From Protostelium mycophagum (taxonomy: Eukaryota > Evosea > Variosea > Protosteliida > Protosteliaceae), in contig KV921021.1 in NCBI GenBank assembly GCA_002081555.1, positions 1 through 53,795 on the forward strand: a stretch of 53,795 nt of DNA. The letters run 5' to 3'. Position 1 is the first letter of the stretch, and each line of letters starts with the position of its first letter. The notes below the pieces were generated by a model. It searched no databases, had not been told where the DNA came from, and worked only from the letters and a program-made list of their open reading frames with translations. This document shows, piece by piece, positions 1 through 11,417 of this stretch. Both the position numbers and the translations under genes were made by a program.

Positions 1-1822
1 ATTACGGCTGAAAAATTAGCGACTTTATATATTGACAGGATATTCAGGCATTACAGAATGCCCAAGCACATTATATCCAATAGAGGTACACAGTTCAACT
101 CTGTATTTTGGGATTCTTTCTTGAAACAGTTGAACGCCAAACCTTGCATGAGTACTGCGTACCATCCCAAAACTGATGGGCAGACTGAAAGAGTCAATTC
201 AATTCTGAATCAGTACTGTAATTTTCTGCAAGACAATTGGGTACAACTTTTGCCCTTGGCAGAATTTGCGTACAATAACTCTGTTTATAGTGTTACATTG
301 ACCACGCCATTTATGGCAAACTACAGCGTGAACTGGCTACCAGATTTTGATAAGCTTTGACTTTGACGGACAAGCTGAATGAGCTCAGCAATTGTATGAA
401 GAAGCTGGATGAATTTCTCCGAGGAAATTTAGAACACGCCAGAACAGAGATAAAGAAGTATGCAGATCAATATTATCAAGACGCAATAAAGTATCAGCCT
501 GGTGACAAAGTTCTTTTGTCATTAGAAAATATCAAGACACGTTGACCCAAAGTGAAGTGGTCTGACAAGCACACCGGTCCCTATGCAATAATAAAAGAAG
601 CACACATGAGTCTTATGTCCTTGACTTACCAAAGTTGTGGAATGTGTACCCGGTATTCCATACTTTGTTGTTGACACCCTACCGTAAAAATAACATTGAC
701 AGCAGAGAACAAGTTCAACCACCACCAGTAATTATTGATGGTGACAAGGAATATGAAATTGAGCAGATAGTTGCATTACATCAACACCATGGCAAGATCC
801 AGTACCTAGTCAAGTGGAAGGGTTACCCCATTGACAAAAAGAACGACTGGATCAACAAAGACGGTTTAGAGCACGCGCAAGAACTGTGGATGAATTCCAG
901 CAATCACCTGCGGTACTACTGCCTCTGGCCAAACAACAGTACAAGAAGAAATGATGCCCTTTTGGTTGTACACTACTTGGGTAGTGTCCAGGGGGATAAT
1001 GTCAGGCATTGATGACATAAAGAACAAATAAATCAATATAATTTATTTGGAAGTTGCAATGACGTTTAAATCAATGTTGTTGTTTATTTATTAAAGTTTG
1101 CAAAGTTACGTATGCGCATTTAACTTCTTTGTTGACACCCTACTACAAAAACAACATCAACAGTAGAGAACAAGTTCAACCCCACTGATAATTATTGATG
1201 GTGATGAGGAATATAAAATCAAGCAAACAGTTGCATTGTGTTGACAACATGGCAAGATCCAGTATCTATTCAAGTGGAAGGGTTACCCCATTGACAAGAA
1301 GAATAACTGGATCAACAAAGACAGTTTAGAACACCCGCAAGGATTACTAGATGAATTCCTACATTTGCCTGCTGTAAAGAGTATCAGAACGTTCTCTTGT
1401 CATTAGAAAATATAAAGACATATCAACCTAAAGTGAAGTAATCTGACAAGCACACTGGTCTTTACACAATAGTCAAAGAGGCACATTCTGGCGCCAAGTC
1501 TTATGTCCTTGACCTACTAAAGTTGTGGAATGTGTACTCTGTATTATGTACTTCTTTGTTGACACCCTACTACAAAAACAACATCAACAGTAGAGAACAA
1601 GTTCAACCCCACTGATAATTATTGATGGTGATGAGGAATATAAAATCAAGCAAACAGTTGCATTGTGTTGACAACATGGCAAGATCCAGTATCTATTCAA
1701 GTGGAAGGGTTACCCCATTGACAAGAAGAATAACTGGATCAACAAAGACAGTTTAGAACACCCGCAAGGATTACTAGATGAATTCCTACATTTGCCTGCT
1801 GTAAAGAGTATCAGAACAGAAC
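1..1822 (+). mobile_element. Broken Ty3/Gypsy chromovirus-type LTR retrotransposon remnant
   Basis: This is a fossil of the 3' part of a Ty3/Gypsy polyprotein. In order it shows the C-terminal half of an integrase core (about 1-360, with the family motifs TAYHPKTDGQTER and LAEFAYNNS), the integrase C-terminal region (about 360-700) and a chromodomain (about 740-900, with YLVKWKGYP). A purine-rich tract near 990 followed by TGTCAGG at 1000 looks like a polypurine tract and the start of a short 3' LTR-like segment. Beyond it, extra copies of the chromodomain region are duplicated. The element is cut by the window edge, carries several breaks and looks decayed, so it is not recent. No intact LTR pair is visible. 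Confidence 0.88.
1123..1817 (+). repeat. Two direct copies of a chromodomain-region segment, period 427 bp
   Basis: By eye, 1123-1390 and 1550-1817 are identical over about 268 bp, offset by exactly 427 bp. Both copies resemble the diverged chromodomain region at about 660-900. The match between the two copies is much better than either copy's match to the upstream segment, so this duplication is younger than the decay of the element it lies in. Confidence 0.85.
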
Positions 1823-2140
1823 AGAATACTATTATGTTCTGAACATTTTCAAAACAAAACACAAAACACAGAACAAAACAGACCAAAAAGTATCAGAACA
1901 ATCAAAACAAAACAGGAACAGAACAGAAACAACATAAATAATTTTTGTCTTAGTTTAAATCCATAAATAATTGGAATTTTTAGTCACAATAATTGGTACA
2001 ATATATCTTACATAGTATTTTGATGATATGAATTTATATTGACACAAAGAAAGCGTTTTTTACTATATTATAAATAGGTTTGTTTTGAGATTGTTTTGAA
2101 TTTGTTTTTATTTTGTCCTGATTTGTTTTAATTTGCAATC
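1812..2140. repeat. Low-complexity AACAGA/AAAACA-rich tract with a complementary TTTTGTT-rich tract
   Basis: From about 1812 to 1945 the top strand is made of irregular AACAGA and AAAACA words. From about 2075 to 2135 it is made of TTTGTTTTGA-like words, which are roughly complementary. The DNA between is AT-rich. No gene is visible. The two tracts could pair as a loose inverted repeat. Confidence 0.6.
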
Positions 2141-2204
2141 AAACACAGACGGCACACAAAAGCTTACAAATGTTTTGCAGAGAATTTACAACTGATCACA
2201 GGAA

Positions 2205-2318
2205 GCAAGCACTTTGAAATATTGGGCATTTCCTATGGAAAACTGGTTTGAATAAAGACCCGCGTTGACCCTCAGGCTGATGTAATTTGGAAATGCCCGA
2301 TATTTCAAAGTGGCATGC
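2205..2318. repeat. Inverted repeat, about 29-bp arms and 55-bp loop
   Basis: The left arm (2205-2233) and the reverse complement of the right arm (2289-2318) match over about 28 bases with one inserted base and one or two mismatches. The core is CACTTTGAAATAT then GGGCATTTCC. The structure lies about 220 bp upstream of the MCM9 start. It could be a small non-autonomous element end pair or a cruciform-prone promoter element. No target-site duplication was recognised. Confidence 0.65.
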
Positions 2319-2534
2319 AGTGTGTGTTGAGTTGTAGATAAATCCGCAAAAATCCCCTCTTTTTATATGATGCACCACGCAAAATCACAAAAAAGTTGTC
2401 ACAAGCACGTGACCATCGCTGCACACATCCTCAACTGAAGAAAGGAACAAAGGGTGATCCAAACTCTGAGTTGTAGAAGATCATTTCGCGGAATCAACAT
2501 CTCACGGAACATAATCATAAACTGCACCAACATC

Positions 2535-5500
2535 ATGCAACAAGATCATGAACTGTATAATTTTGACGATACAGATATAGAAAAATATATATGGACTTTT
2601 GAACAGTTCTGTTACTCACACAAACCTCTTCAAAAAGTCATTCTCGGTGTGCTCCTTCGACCAAATGACCAGAGACACTACGCCATACCTATCAAGTGAG
2701 TGAATCACTTTACATTATTTGCTCACCCCTTAGTTTTATCGAGTTGTCTGAAAGCATTCCTGAGCTAGCCGGCCAATTTTTGATCAAAGCTGACAAAATG
2801 ATTCCACTTTTCGATGAGGCCATCCGGCGAGCTCAGGTGCGTTCACATTTTATGATTCATCTAACGTTTCACAGCAAATGATCTTGGAACAGCACGAGCG
2901 AAGAGACACAATGACATACAAACCAAACATTCATGCTCGCGTACATCGTCTCATTAAGACAGACGAATTGACAAGAGTGACCATGCCGAAATCCACCGAT
3001 GTGGGTTATTTCGAAGAGATCGAAGGAACCGTCATTCGTGCTGTGGTTCTGAAGTCCATGGAGTGGGAGAGGACCTACCTCTGTAAGGCTTGCAAACAAA
3101 CGTAGGGTCATTTATTTCATCACATTAAAACATACAAACGCGAAAATGCTGACCACCACAGTTTCAAAGTCCGAGCACAACTGGAGCTCAGAAATAATTT
3201 CCCCAAGATATATAGATGTCCAATTTCACAACCAGGAAAAGTGTGCAACGGCAAAAACTTTGAGCAAGTCAGCGAGAGCGAAACTGTGCATCGAGACTAT
3301 CAAGAAGTCAAAGTACAAGAGCATGTGGGCAAGTTGGGGGTGGGAAGTATACCCAGGTGACTGTCTACAATCACATGACAACATTTTGAATATTTTATTT
3401 GAGTGAAATTTTAATTGTGAGAAAAATTATTTTCATTGAGTAATGATGGAGATTGTTGCATCGTTCGCATAACACTGCGCAGGAACGTTGTAGTCGTGCT
3501 GATGGATGACCTAGCAGACATCACGAAAGCCGGTGATGACGTGCTGATCTCTGGAATCATCAAGAGGAGATGGAAGCCCTTCACCTATGATCACGACAGG
3601 CCCGATGTGGAATTATTTATGGAGGGTAACAGTGTCATGGTGAGGAATGAGCAGAGGGCAGGTGTCAATCTTACAGATGAGCTTAAGGATGAGTTCAAGT
3701 ATGGGATTCTTTATTCTTGTTTGTGAAACCTGTCGTTGTAGATGGTCATGTTCTTTTGACATCTCACTGAAATTTCGCAGAAAGTTTTGGGAACAACACA
3801 AAGACAACCCAATCCAAGGACGAAATATCATATTGAAGAGTGTCTGTCCTAACTTATATGGACTGCACTTGGTCAAGCTGTCTCTCATGCTGACCTTGAT
3901 CGGAGGTGTCAGAAGGACTGAAGGGATGACTGTCCGAGGCGAATCCCACTTGTTGCTTGTGGGCGAACCTGGTGAGTTTTTTGGCGGGAAAAACACAATC
4001 TACACAGAGAAAAATTCAAGTTTTCGAGGATCTACAACGAGAGATCCTCCACATTGAGACGTTCCAGGAACAGGAAAGTCTCAGTTTTTACGGTATGCGG
4101 CATTGCTTGCGCCTAGGTCGGTGTTAACGACCGGTATCGGTACGACGAACGCGGGTCTCACGGTAAGTGCCGTGAAGGAAAACGGGGGAGAGTGGGTCTT
4201 GGAGCCTGGAGCTCTCGTGTTGGCTGATGGAGGTGATTATTCTTTTCATTGTAGATCACTATTTTCGATGACGTCATCAGGTGTCTGTTGTATAGACGAA
4301 TTTTCTGGTATCAAGGAGAAGCACAGAAGTGCGATCCACGAGGCCATGGAGCAGCAATCCCTCAGCATTGCCAAGGTGATGACATCGTCTCATCGTACAC
4401 TGAAAATTCACCGAAAATTCAGGCCGGCCTGGTGACCAAATTGTCGACAAGATGTTCAGTGGTGGCTGCGACTAACCCAAAAGGCCAATACGATTCCTCT
4501 CAAAATATCTTTTACCTTTTTAAATTGTTAAAGATATTTTAAAAAAATAACTTTCTTGACTACGTCACGTCTGTCTGTGAACACAGCGATTGCCGCACCT
4601 TTATTGAGTAGATTCGATCTTGTACTTGTCATGCTTGATGACAAGAATCTTAACTGGGACAAGAGGGTCTCTTCTTTCATCCTGAAGGTATGGAGTTGTA
4701 GATGTGTATCCCGATCAGGAGTAATGATGACGTCATCACAGGGTCAATTGGAGAGTGATGAAAATAATGACCCCGTCTGGGACCTCTTCAAACTCAAGTG
4801 CGAAATTATGATTAAATATACTGTTGTAGACTGTCAAAAAAAACAGTGATGACCTCATACAGAGCTTACATTGCCTTCGTCCGAGAGAAGGTACCGACAA
4901 TGTCAGAAGAGGCAAGAGAGGTGTTAACTGCATACTACAAAAAGCAGAGGCAAACCGATTTACACAACACGGGGAGAACGACTTTGAGACTTTTAGAGTC
5001 GCTGGTGAGATTAGCACAAGCTCATGCGAGGCTGATGAACAGGGGGGTCGTCACTATACAGGTCGGTTTTATTTCTTTGAAACCACGGATCTCGAGAACG
5101 ATCATGACCTTGGATGACGTCATCAGGATGCGGTGATTACCGTGAACTTGATGGAGAACACGGTCCATACCGCAGCGTTACTTGGAGTCTCCTCCATAGT
5201 TCATTCTGTCTTTTCAGATGAGCCCGATGATGAGTACACGAAGCAGGAGGTCGCTCTTCTTCACAGGTGATCTTCAACTTGAAATTTTCGGTTAAGAAAT
5301 TGCCGCCTTCTCAACGATTTTGAAATTTAAAGGTTGGGACTGAAAAAACTGCTGTCTGGAATTCGTCAGACGTTTGTAGACGAAGACGAGGGCGCTAGAA
5401 ATTACGACCCGACACAAGTCATCATCAACCCCGAGTTCCCACATACTGAGGAATATTTCCAGAACGAAGATACTTCACAGGTGAGCTCTTCCCGCCAAAA

Positions 5501-7791
5501 TCAAATTTCAAATTTCAAATCTCAATGATTTCTAATTGTGTGGCTAACAGCAGATCGATCTAGTTATTTTTTGTGGTAAACATCATTTGAAGAGATTTTA
5601 GAATAATGGGCCTCCACCGGCCAGAAGGACTAATTCGACCGCATCTGCGAAATCTATGAAGCCTGCGACCTCATCTGCGAATAATGCTCCTTCAGCAGAG
5701 AGGATCTCCAATATATTCAGTAGAAGAAACAACGTAGATGAGGTGATTTTGTTCAATTTTTTTGTCCTCATAAGAATTAGGATCCTATTGTAGATACTCC
5801 CCCTCCCAAGCCCCCTTCACAGAGGTGGGGAGAGTTATCACCTGCAAAGAAAAAGGCGGGAAGAGATAATGTACGTACCTTTTCCTGACCCATGCTGACT
5901 CGTTGTAGATCACCGATTCCTCACAATCTACACAGAAGAAGAGGAAAGTGTCCATTGTAGAGGATGAACCTCCTCAAGTCCGTATATCACCAAGGCAACC
6001 CCCAGAATTCGGCGAACAGAGGGGTGACGATCACGATGACGTCTACAACCCGCCCACACAGAGGCTAATGCAATACTCGGTGAGCTTTATTTTAGACGAT
6101 TTGTAACTGATTTTAGTCCCAAACAATTCAGAGTCAAACGAAGACCGTTCCAAGTCAGACAAAAAGATCCCTGCTCCAGAAACCTCCCGTTGTAGATTCA
6201 CCACCTCAGCCCCCTCTGGTCTGTACACCCATTCTACAACGAGACAAGCTGAGATGTTACAGGCTCAGAGTGATGAAGAGGACTTGGAGGAGGTGATCTT
6301 AGCGCAAACTCCAGAAGCCAGAATGTCACGTGAGTATCTTCTTGTCTTTTTACATCTGACGCAAACAGAGGGTGTCTCAAAGGTAAATCCCGCTGTGGAA
6401 CCAGATTTCAACGGAATGAGAAAGGGCCCGACTACAACGACCGGGAGCAAGGTGAGATACTGTATAACCAATGTTTTCTGAAAGTTTCAGATCTTTGGAA
6501 AGAGGAATTCACAACCCCCAGTAGTACAACAGACACCCCCATCCCAACCTGCTATGTCAGATGACGTCATCACCACTTCACAGAAGAAAGAAGCCTCCAA
6601 GCAGTTTGGCAAGCGACTACAACCAGCCAGCGGTGGAGCTGCGTTGCCGACCTCACAAGCCAAAGAGCAAGTTGAACATGTCAAGTTGAAAACTCACTGT
6701 TTCTAGGCCGACGCATAAGGTACAAACAATTGAGCCGGAGGCAACGGAGCCACCACAACAAAACGCAACTACAACAGTGGAGAAGGCACAAACAATTGAG
6801 ACCATCGTGAACCAGGCACGAAACATTGAGACAGTCCCCACTGCAAAGAGGGATCCCTTCCTCCCTTCAACTACAATTGGACCAGTCAAATCAAAAATAC
6901 CCGCACTGTTCAAGTTGAGGAACAAAGCTTTAGAAAACAAAGACACAGATCAACAAAAGCAAACGATTCTGCCAATAAGCGCCCCACTTCAGAAGCAACA
7001 AAGACCAGCAGAGGCACCAAAACAACTTGCTCAGAGGAAAATAGAAGTGCCCGCCAAACAGGCTGAAATTTCCAAGAAAAAGTTGAATGACAGCATAGAG
7101 CCGGACCTCTTCGACCCCGACAACGATTTCGACATCTTGTCACAAGAAATCAACCAAGGGTGAGATCTATGAGGAAATGCGATGAAATCCGATTGAAATT
7201 GAGATATCTTAGGGTCCGAGCAAGCTTCTGGGATCACTACTGAAGAACAGGCCAATTTCCCCAGCAAAGCAGGCAACCCCACCGAAGGTGAATCTTCCCA
7301 GAAAATTCTGTTGCATTCTGAAATTTCCGAGAAAATTACGAGTGCGACCCCGAGGAAGGCGCCTATCTCTCTTCAAGAGATGAGAAAAGCCAAAGCAGCT
7401 GCCAGTGAGTCACAAAGGAGTACGACACCCCCAGCTATCCGCCCCCCACCCCCCATCACCCAAGATGAAGACCTGGAGGACATGTTTGAGGATGTCGACG
7501 AAAGTATAGGCGGTGAGTTTTCGTCCAAATATAATGACTCATTCCGTAGTGGAAATCAGCCTGAATCCTGTCGAACTCCATTCAGGTTTGTTGTTGCAGA
7601 TGAACGTATCCCTGACCCACCTAGAAAGAAATACACCCACATCAATACTTGCACATAACTCCAGCAACATAGAGACAGAAGAGGACTTGATGGATATTTA
7701 TGGTCAGATAGACGAAGCGCGACCTGTTCTGGAAACACTAAAATCTTCTACACAAACAAAAAAACGGAGAGGAGGCTTCTTAGAGGATTGA
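2535..7791 (+). CDS. MCM9: MCM9-like DNA helicase with long C-terminal tail
   Basis: MCM9 partners MCM8 in homologous recombination and replication-fork repair in the nucleus. Many short exons read through the family in order. They include an N-terminal OB-fold region with zinc-binding cysteines ([14 protein letters not shown]), the stretch [13 protein letters not shown], Walker A (PGTGKSQFL, about 4060-4090), [10 protein letters not shown], Walker B (CCIDEF), sensor 1 ([10 protein letters not shown]), the arginine finger (LLSRFDL) and the lid helix ([20 protein letters not shown]). Agreement in DDLxD...SGDDV, RTT and the AAA+ lid favours MCM9 over MCM2-7 and MCM8. After about 5330 a Ser/Thr/Pro/Gln-rich tail of several hundred residues follows. 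It is poorly conserved, as in animal MCM9. The start at 2535 is the first ATG in the frame that leads into the N-domain. The stop TGA (7789-7791) overlaps AATAAA. Confidence 0.93.
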
Positions 7792-7796
7792 ATAAA
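7791..7796 (+). terminator. Poly(A) signal AATAAA of MCM9
   Basis: AATAAA begins at the last base of the TGA stop codon. Confidence 0.6.
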
Positions 7797-7891
7797 TTAT
7801 TGCCAAGTCCTCTTTATTCCTGTGGGTCGGTTGTCCGTTGACACCTAAACGTCAATTTTTCGCTGCATGAAGAAACCACAAAGGGAACACG

Positions 7892-9040
7892 ATGCCATTA
7901 ACAGAACCAATGAAAGAGGCAATCGAATCGATTGAAGAACGCATTCAAACATTGCAAGAGCTCGAGGAGAGATGGAAGAGAGTCTTGAGAGAAGTAGACC
8001 GAAATGCAGAGAGAGCGTCGTCGGTGATTACTTTCAATGTGGGAGGACAGATTTTCTCGATTGGGAAAGATACGCTTCTTCGCCAACCCAACACATTTTT
8101 CACTGCCATGTTCAGCTCTCCAGATCGCTGGAAGGTATTCAGTTTGTTTTACTGACCGTTTTGTTAAAGTATTTCAGCCGAATGCAGATGGTGTATTTTT
8201 CATAGACAGAAGCCCAACCTTCTTCGGTGTCATTTTGGACTACATCCGGAGTGGCAAATTGGCTACCCCTAAATTAAATCATCTCCAGAAGCAGGCCCTG
8301 CAGGCAGAGTTGGAGTTCTACAATGTGGAGATTGGGGTGAGGCTCATCTGCATGTCTTCAGATCATACTCAATTACACAGGCTGATTTCTCGGTCATCCT
8401 TAATTCCGAGCAAGCAGATCTCTTAGAACAGTGGATGGGAAAGAAGGTGGTGAAGCTGTTATACAGAGCTTCCGAATTCAATTTCTCCACCAAGAGTTTT
8501 CGCGCCAAATGTGATGGACAAGTATGAGACAATCATCACAAAATTCAACTGTAAAGACAATGATCAGAAACCCATTGAAATTGCAGGGCCCAATGTTGAT
8601 CGTCATTCAGTCCACTGATGGTGACATTTTTGGGGGCTATGCATCTACAACTTGGTCTTGGCCCCCACCAGAGGATCAGGGATCATTCCTCTACACTCTT
8701 GTAAATCCACTCAACGTAAAACCGACCAAGTTTCCCGCCTCAATTCCCTTCGACGCCGACAAAGCTTATGGCGTGGTGAGGCATCATGAGCGCGGCATCG
8801 TGTTGGGATGTGTGCAGAAAGAAGACGGTAAATTCATCAACAACATCAACATCAAAGGTGACTCTAATGAGAGCAAGACGTCCTTCACCAGGTTGGAGGC
8901 AAGTCGGAGCATGCGTGCATTCAGATGGCTGATGAAGACAGGTTGGATACTTTAAAGACACTCAAAGCACTGGTCTGAAATACTTCACTAAAGAAAAGCA
9001 TTTCTCGACTGATGATATCGAGGTTTTCCTTGTAAAATAA
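7892..9040 (+). CDS. BTB/T1 (KCTD-like) and TLDc domain protein
   Basis: The N-terminus is a short coiled-coil helix followed by a T1/BTB fold (VITFNVGGQIFSIGKDTL, FFGVILDYIRSGKL). A TLDc domain follows (VVKLLYRASEFNFSTKSF, GDIFGGYASTTWSW, and the end motif FSTDDIEVFLVK). TLDc proteins are linked to oxidative-stress protection and V-ATPase regulation, and KCTD-type BTB domains form oligomers and can recruit cullin 3. The exons I can join are 7892-8134, 8178-8337, 8381-8521 and 8587 onward. The last join needs a GC-AG intron (GCAAGT donor, about 8900-8940), which restores the conserved TLDc end GYFKDT. The stop TAA overlaps AATAAA. The substrate or partner is not evident. Confidence 0.88.
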
Positions 9041-9041
9041 A
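9036..9041 (+). terminator. Poly(A) signal AATAAA of the BTB-TLDc gene
   Basis: The hexamer contains the TAA stop codon (9038-9040). Confidence 0.6.
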
Positions 9042-9288
9042 ATCTAAATCCTCATCTTTTATGGACGGTGCACGGGAACAACATGAACAGAAAGCGTGAT
9101 GCCATGATTGAGAAGAATAAGGTATCAGCTCTCCAGTCTTGTTCTCGCCCAGCCAAAGGATATCATTGGGCTCTTTAAGCGCTCACTGGCCAGTGTTCAA
9201 TTCAAATAAAAGGTTTTTCTTTGAAATTATTTTATGAATTCTCGAACCTTTGAAATATCTGAATTTCAAACCAAATTATTCGACCAAC
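9041..9288. other. Intergenic spacer before VTA1
   Basis: About 250 bp between the BTB-TLDc and VTA1 genes. It presumably holds the VTA1 promoter and 5' UTR. No other gene or clear element was seen. Confidence 0.5.
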
Positions 9289-11126
9289 ATGCAACAGCCA
9301 CCTCCACCTCTAAAGGCCTTAGCAAATTATATCAAACAGGCGACAGTTCTTCAGAAGCATGATCCAGTCACCGCTTATTATTGTGAGTAAATGGTCCATT
9401 CATTAACCAATTCTCGAAACAGGTGGAACTTATGCAGTACAAGAGGGTGTTGCTCTCAGACAAAAAGTCGCACCTACTGATCCCCAGGTCAAAAAGTTTT
9501 TATTGGACACAATGGATTTTCTCGACGAGGTAATTCTCTTTCATTGAGTTGAGTTGAGTTGAGATCATCGTGTTCATTTCATACAGCGCAAAACCATTCT
9601 TGGAGCACAATTAGACAATGGGAAAGAAAACGTGCTTTCAACAGCCATGAAAGCCTTCACCGCTGCAGACAATGAAGATCGTGCAGGAAAAGGCAGCAAG
9701 TAAGTTCCATTATAGATCCTGTTCTTTGATTTGATGAAATGAAGGAATACTGCTGCGACGTTTCTGGCCGCTTCAGTTTTATTCCAAGTTCTTCATCAAT
9801 TCGGTCCTCCACCAGCAGATGTACGTGAAACGATCACCTTTGTCTGATTAATTGATTATCATAGGTATTAGAGAAGCAGAAATATGCCAAATGGTGTGTG
9901 GCTCTTTGTACAACTCGATCTCATCACATTTTCACCAAAAGTGAACAAGATCCCTTCTGAAAAACATGTTTCATCATGTTATTATATATTATTATTTGTC
10001 TGTGCCAAAACAAGCCAGAATCTGACTTCTTAAAGGAAAGCTGCAGACATCATGAACGCCATCAAGAATGGCCAGAAGCCCAAGCCAGGAAGCAAAGCAG
10101 AACAAGAGCTTGAGTCTGAGCTCGATCAGATGGCATCCGAAACGGCATCCTCCACACAAGAAGATCGAGACCCTGATCAGATCTACAATTCTGGCAGCGC
10201 GTCCACTACTGTGAACGGAAGCACGTTTACTAACGTGAGCGGTGGTTCTACAACGGGGTACAACGAACTCAGTTTTCCTGCACCACCCACTTTCAACCAA
10301 AATGACGTGCAAGGTGAGTTTAATAACGACTTGCTGTCGACAACCTATTGTAGACGAAATATTTTTGGACAGTATAATAATGTTATTACAGCAAGCGCAC
10401 AACAGGATGATCCCATGGATATACCCCCTCTTCCCAAATTCTCCCAGGGCCCTCATATCCCCCCTCCTTCCTTCTCAGGAATGTCGACACCATCGTTCCC
10501 AGAACCCCCAAGATTCGATTTTCCTTCACCACCTTCGTCGGATGTTGTACATTTTGTGAGTATTTTCTACAAAATATTTACCCAGCTGATGTGCATAGCC
10601 CCCACCCCCAAAAGACCTGGGAGAAAATAATTTGCCCCCCTCATATCAACCTCCTCCCATCTACAAACCGACTCATTATGCACACCAAGTAAGTACCATG
10701 CATCAGGATGGCGCTGATGACGTCAAGGGGAACCCCCAAACACCCCAATCTCCCCCGTCCCCAACTCCCCCTCCCAGCAACTACAACCAACCATCTCCTT
10801 ATGGATTCCCTCCATCTCAATCTGGAAACAACCTCCCCCCTTCCATCTACAACTCACCCCCAACCAACTTCAACCAATTCCCCAACGCGACTCCTCAACC
10901 CCCTCCGCAGAGTTTCCCACCACCTGTACACGCACCACAGCCTGTACATATAACCACCCCCATTCCCCCCGCTCCCGCCAATTTTGTCCCCACAGAAAAT
11001 GACGTGGAGCTGGCCACAAAGTACACCAGATACGTCCTCAGTGCGTTGCAGTTTGATGACACACCTACTGCGGTGAAAAACATGAAGTTGGCCTTGAAAC
11101 ACCTCACCGGTCAGCAGATACCGTAA
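9289..11126 (+). CDS. VTA1: VTA1/LIP5 ESCRT-III regulator
   Basis: VTA1 (LIP5) binds the AAA ATPase VPS4 and ESCRT-III proteins during multivesicular body sorting. The N-terminal tandem MIT-like region reads over short exons: DPVTAYY, YAVQEGVALRQK, the conserved TAADNEDRAGKGSK, the helix FLAASVLFQVLHQFG, and YAKWKAADIMNAIKNG. A long Pro/Asn/Ser-rich linker follows, full of PPP runs. The C-terminal VSL domain (ENDVELATKYTRYVLSALQFDD, TAVKNMKLALKHLTG) is the VPS4-binding dimer. The domain order and a linker much longer than in human LIP5 fit this family. The start is the only ATG before the MIT region, and the stop overlaps AATAAA. Confidence 0.95.
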
Positions 11127-11131
11127 ATAAA
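11126..11131 (+). terminator. Poly(A) signal AATAAA of VTA1
   Basis: The hexamer overlaps the TAA stop at 11124-11126. It is followed by two TTGTAGA words. Confidence 0.6.
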
Positions 11132-11417
11132 CGTTGTAGATGCGATTGTAGACGAATCCAATAAATCGGGCATTTTCTCTATCCTCCCGGCCCCGACTCT
11201 CCGACACTTGACAAAGACTGGAACACAATTCAAGCGAAATAATCTTCCGTTTTCACTTGTTTGGAGGAACCTCTTATTGGAGGGAGGTGCTTTCAGAAGA
11301 GGGATTAGCTGGAAGCAACGTTGTGAGGGTGATTTTTTAGACTTGACAAACCGGAGACCCGCAGCACCACAGACATTCGGTGACAGATTTCGGAGAGCCA
11401 ATACGACCGCTGCAGCT

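Noticed and set aside
2196-2378. A 60-residue minus-strand frame over the inverted repeat
   Set aside because: No homology that I recognise. It is explained by the inverted repeat and spacer composition.
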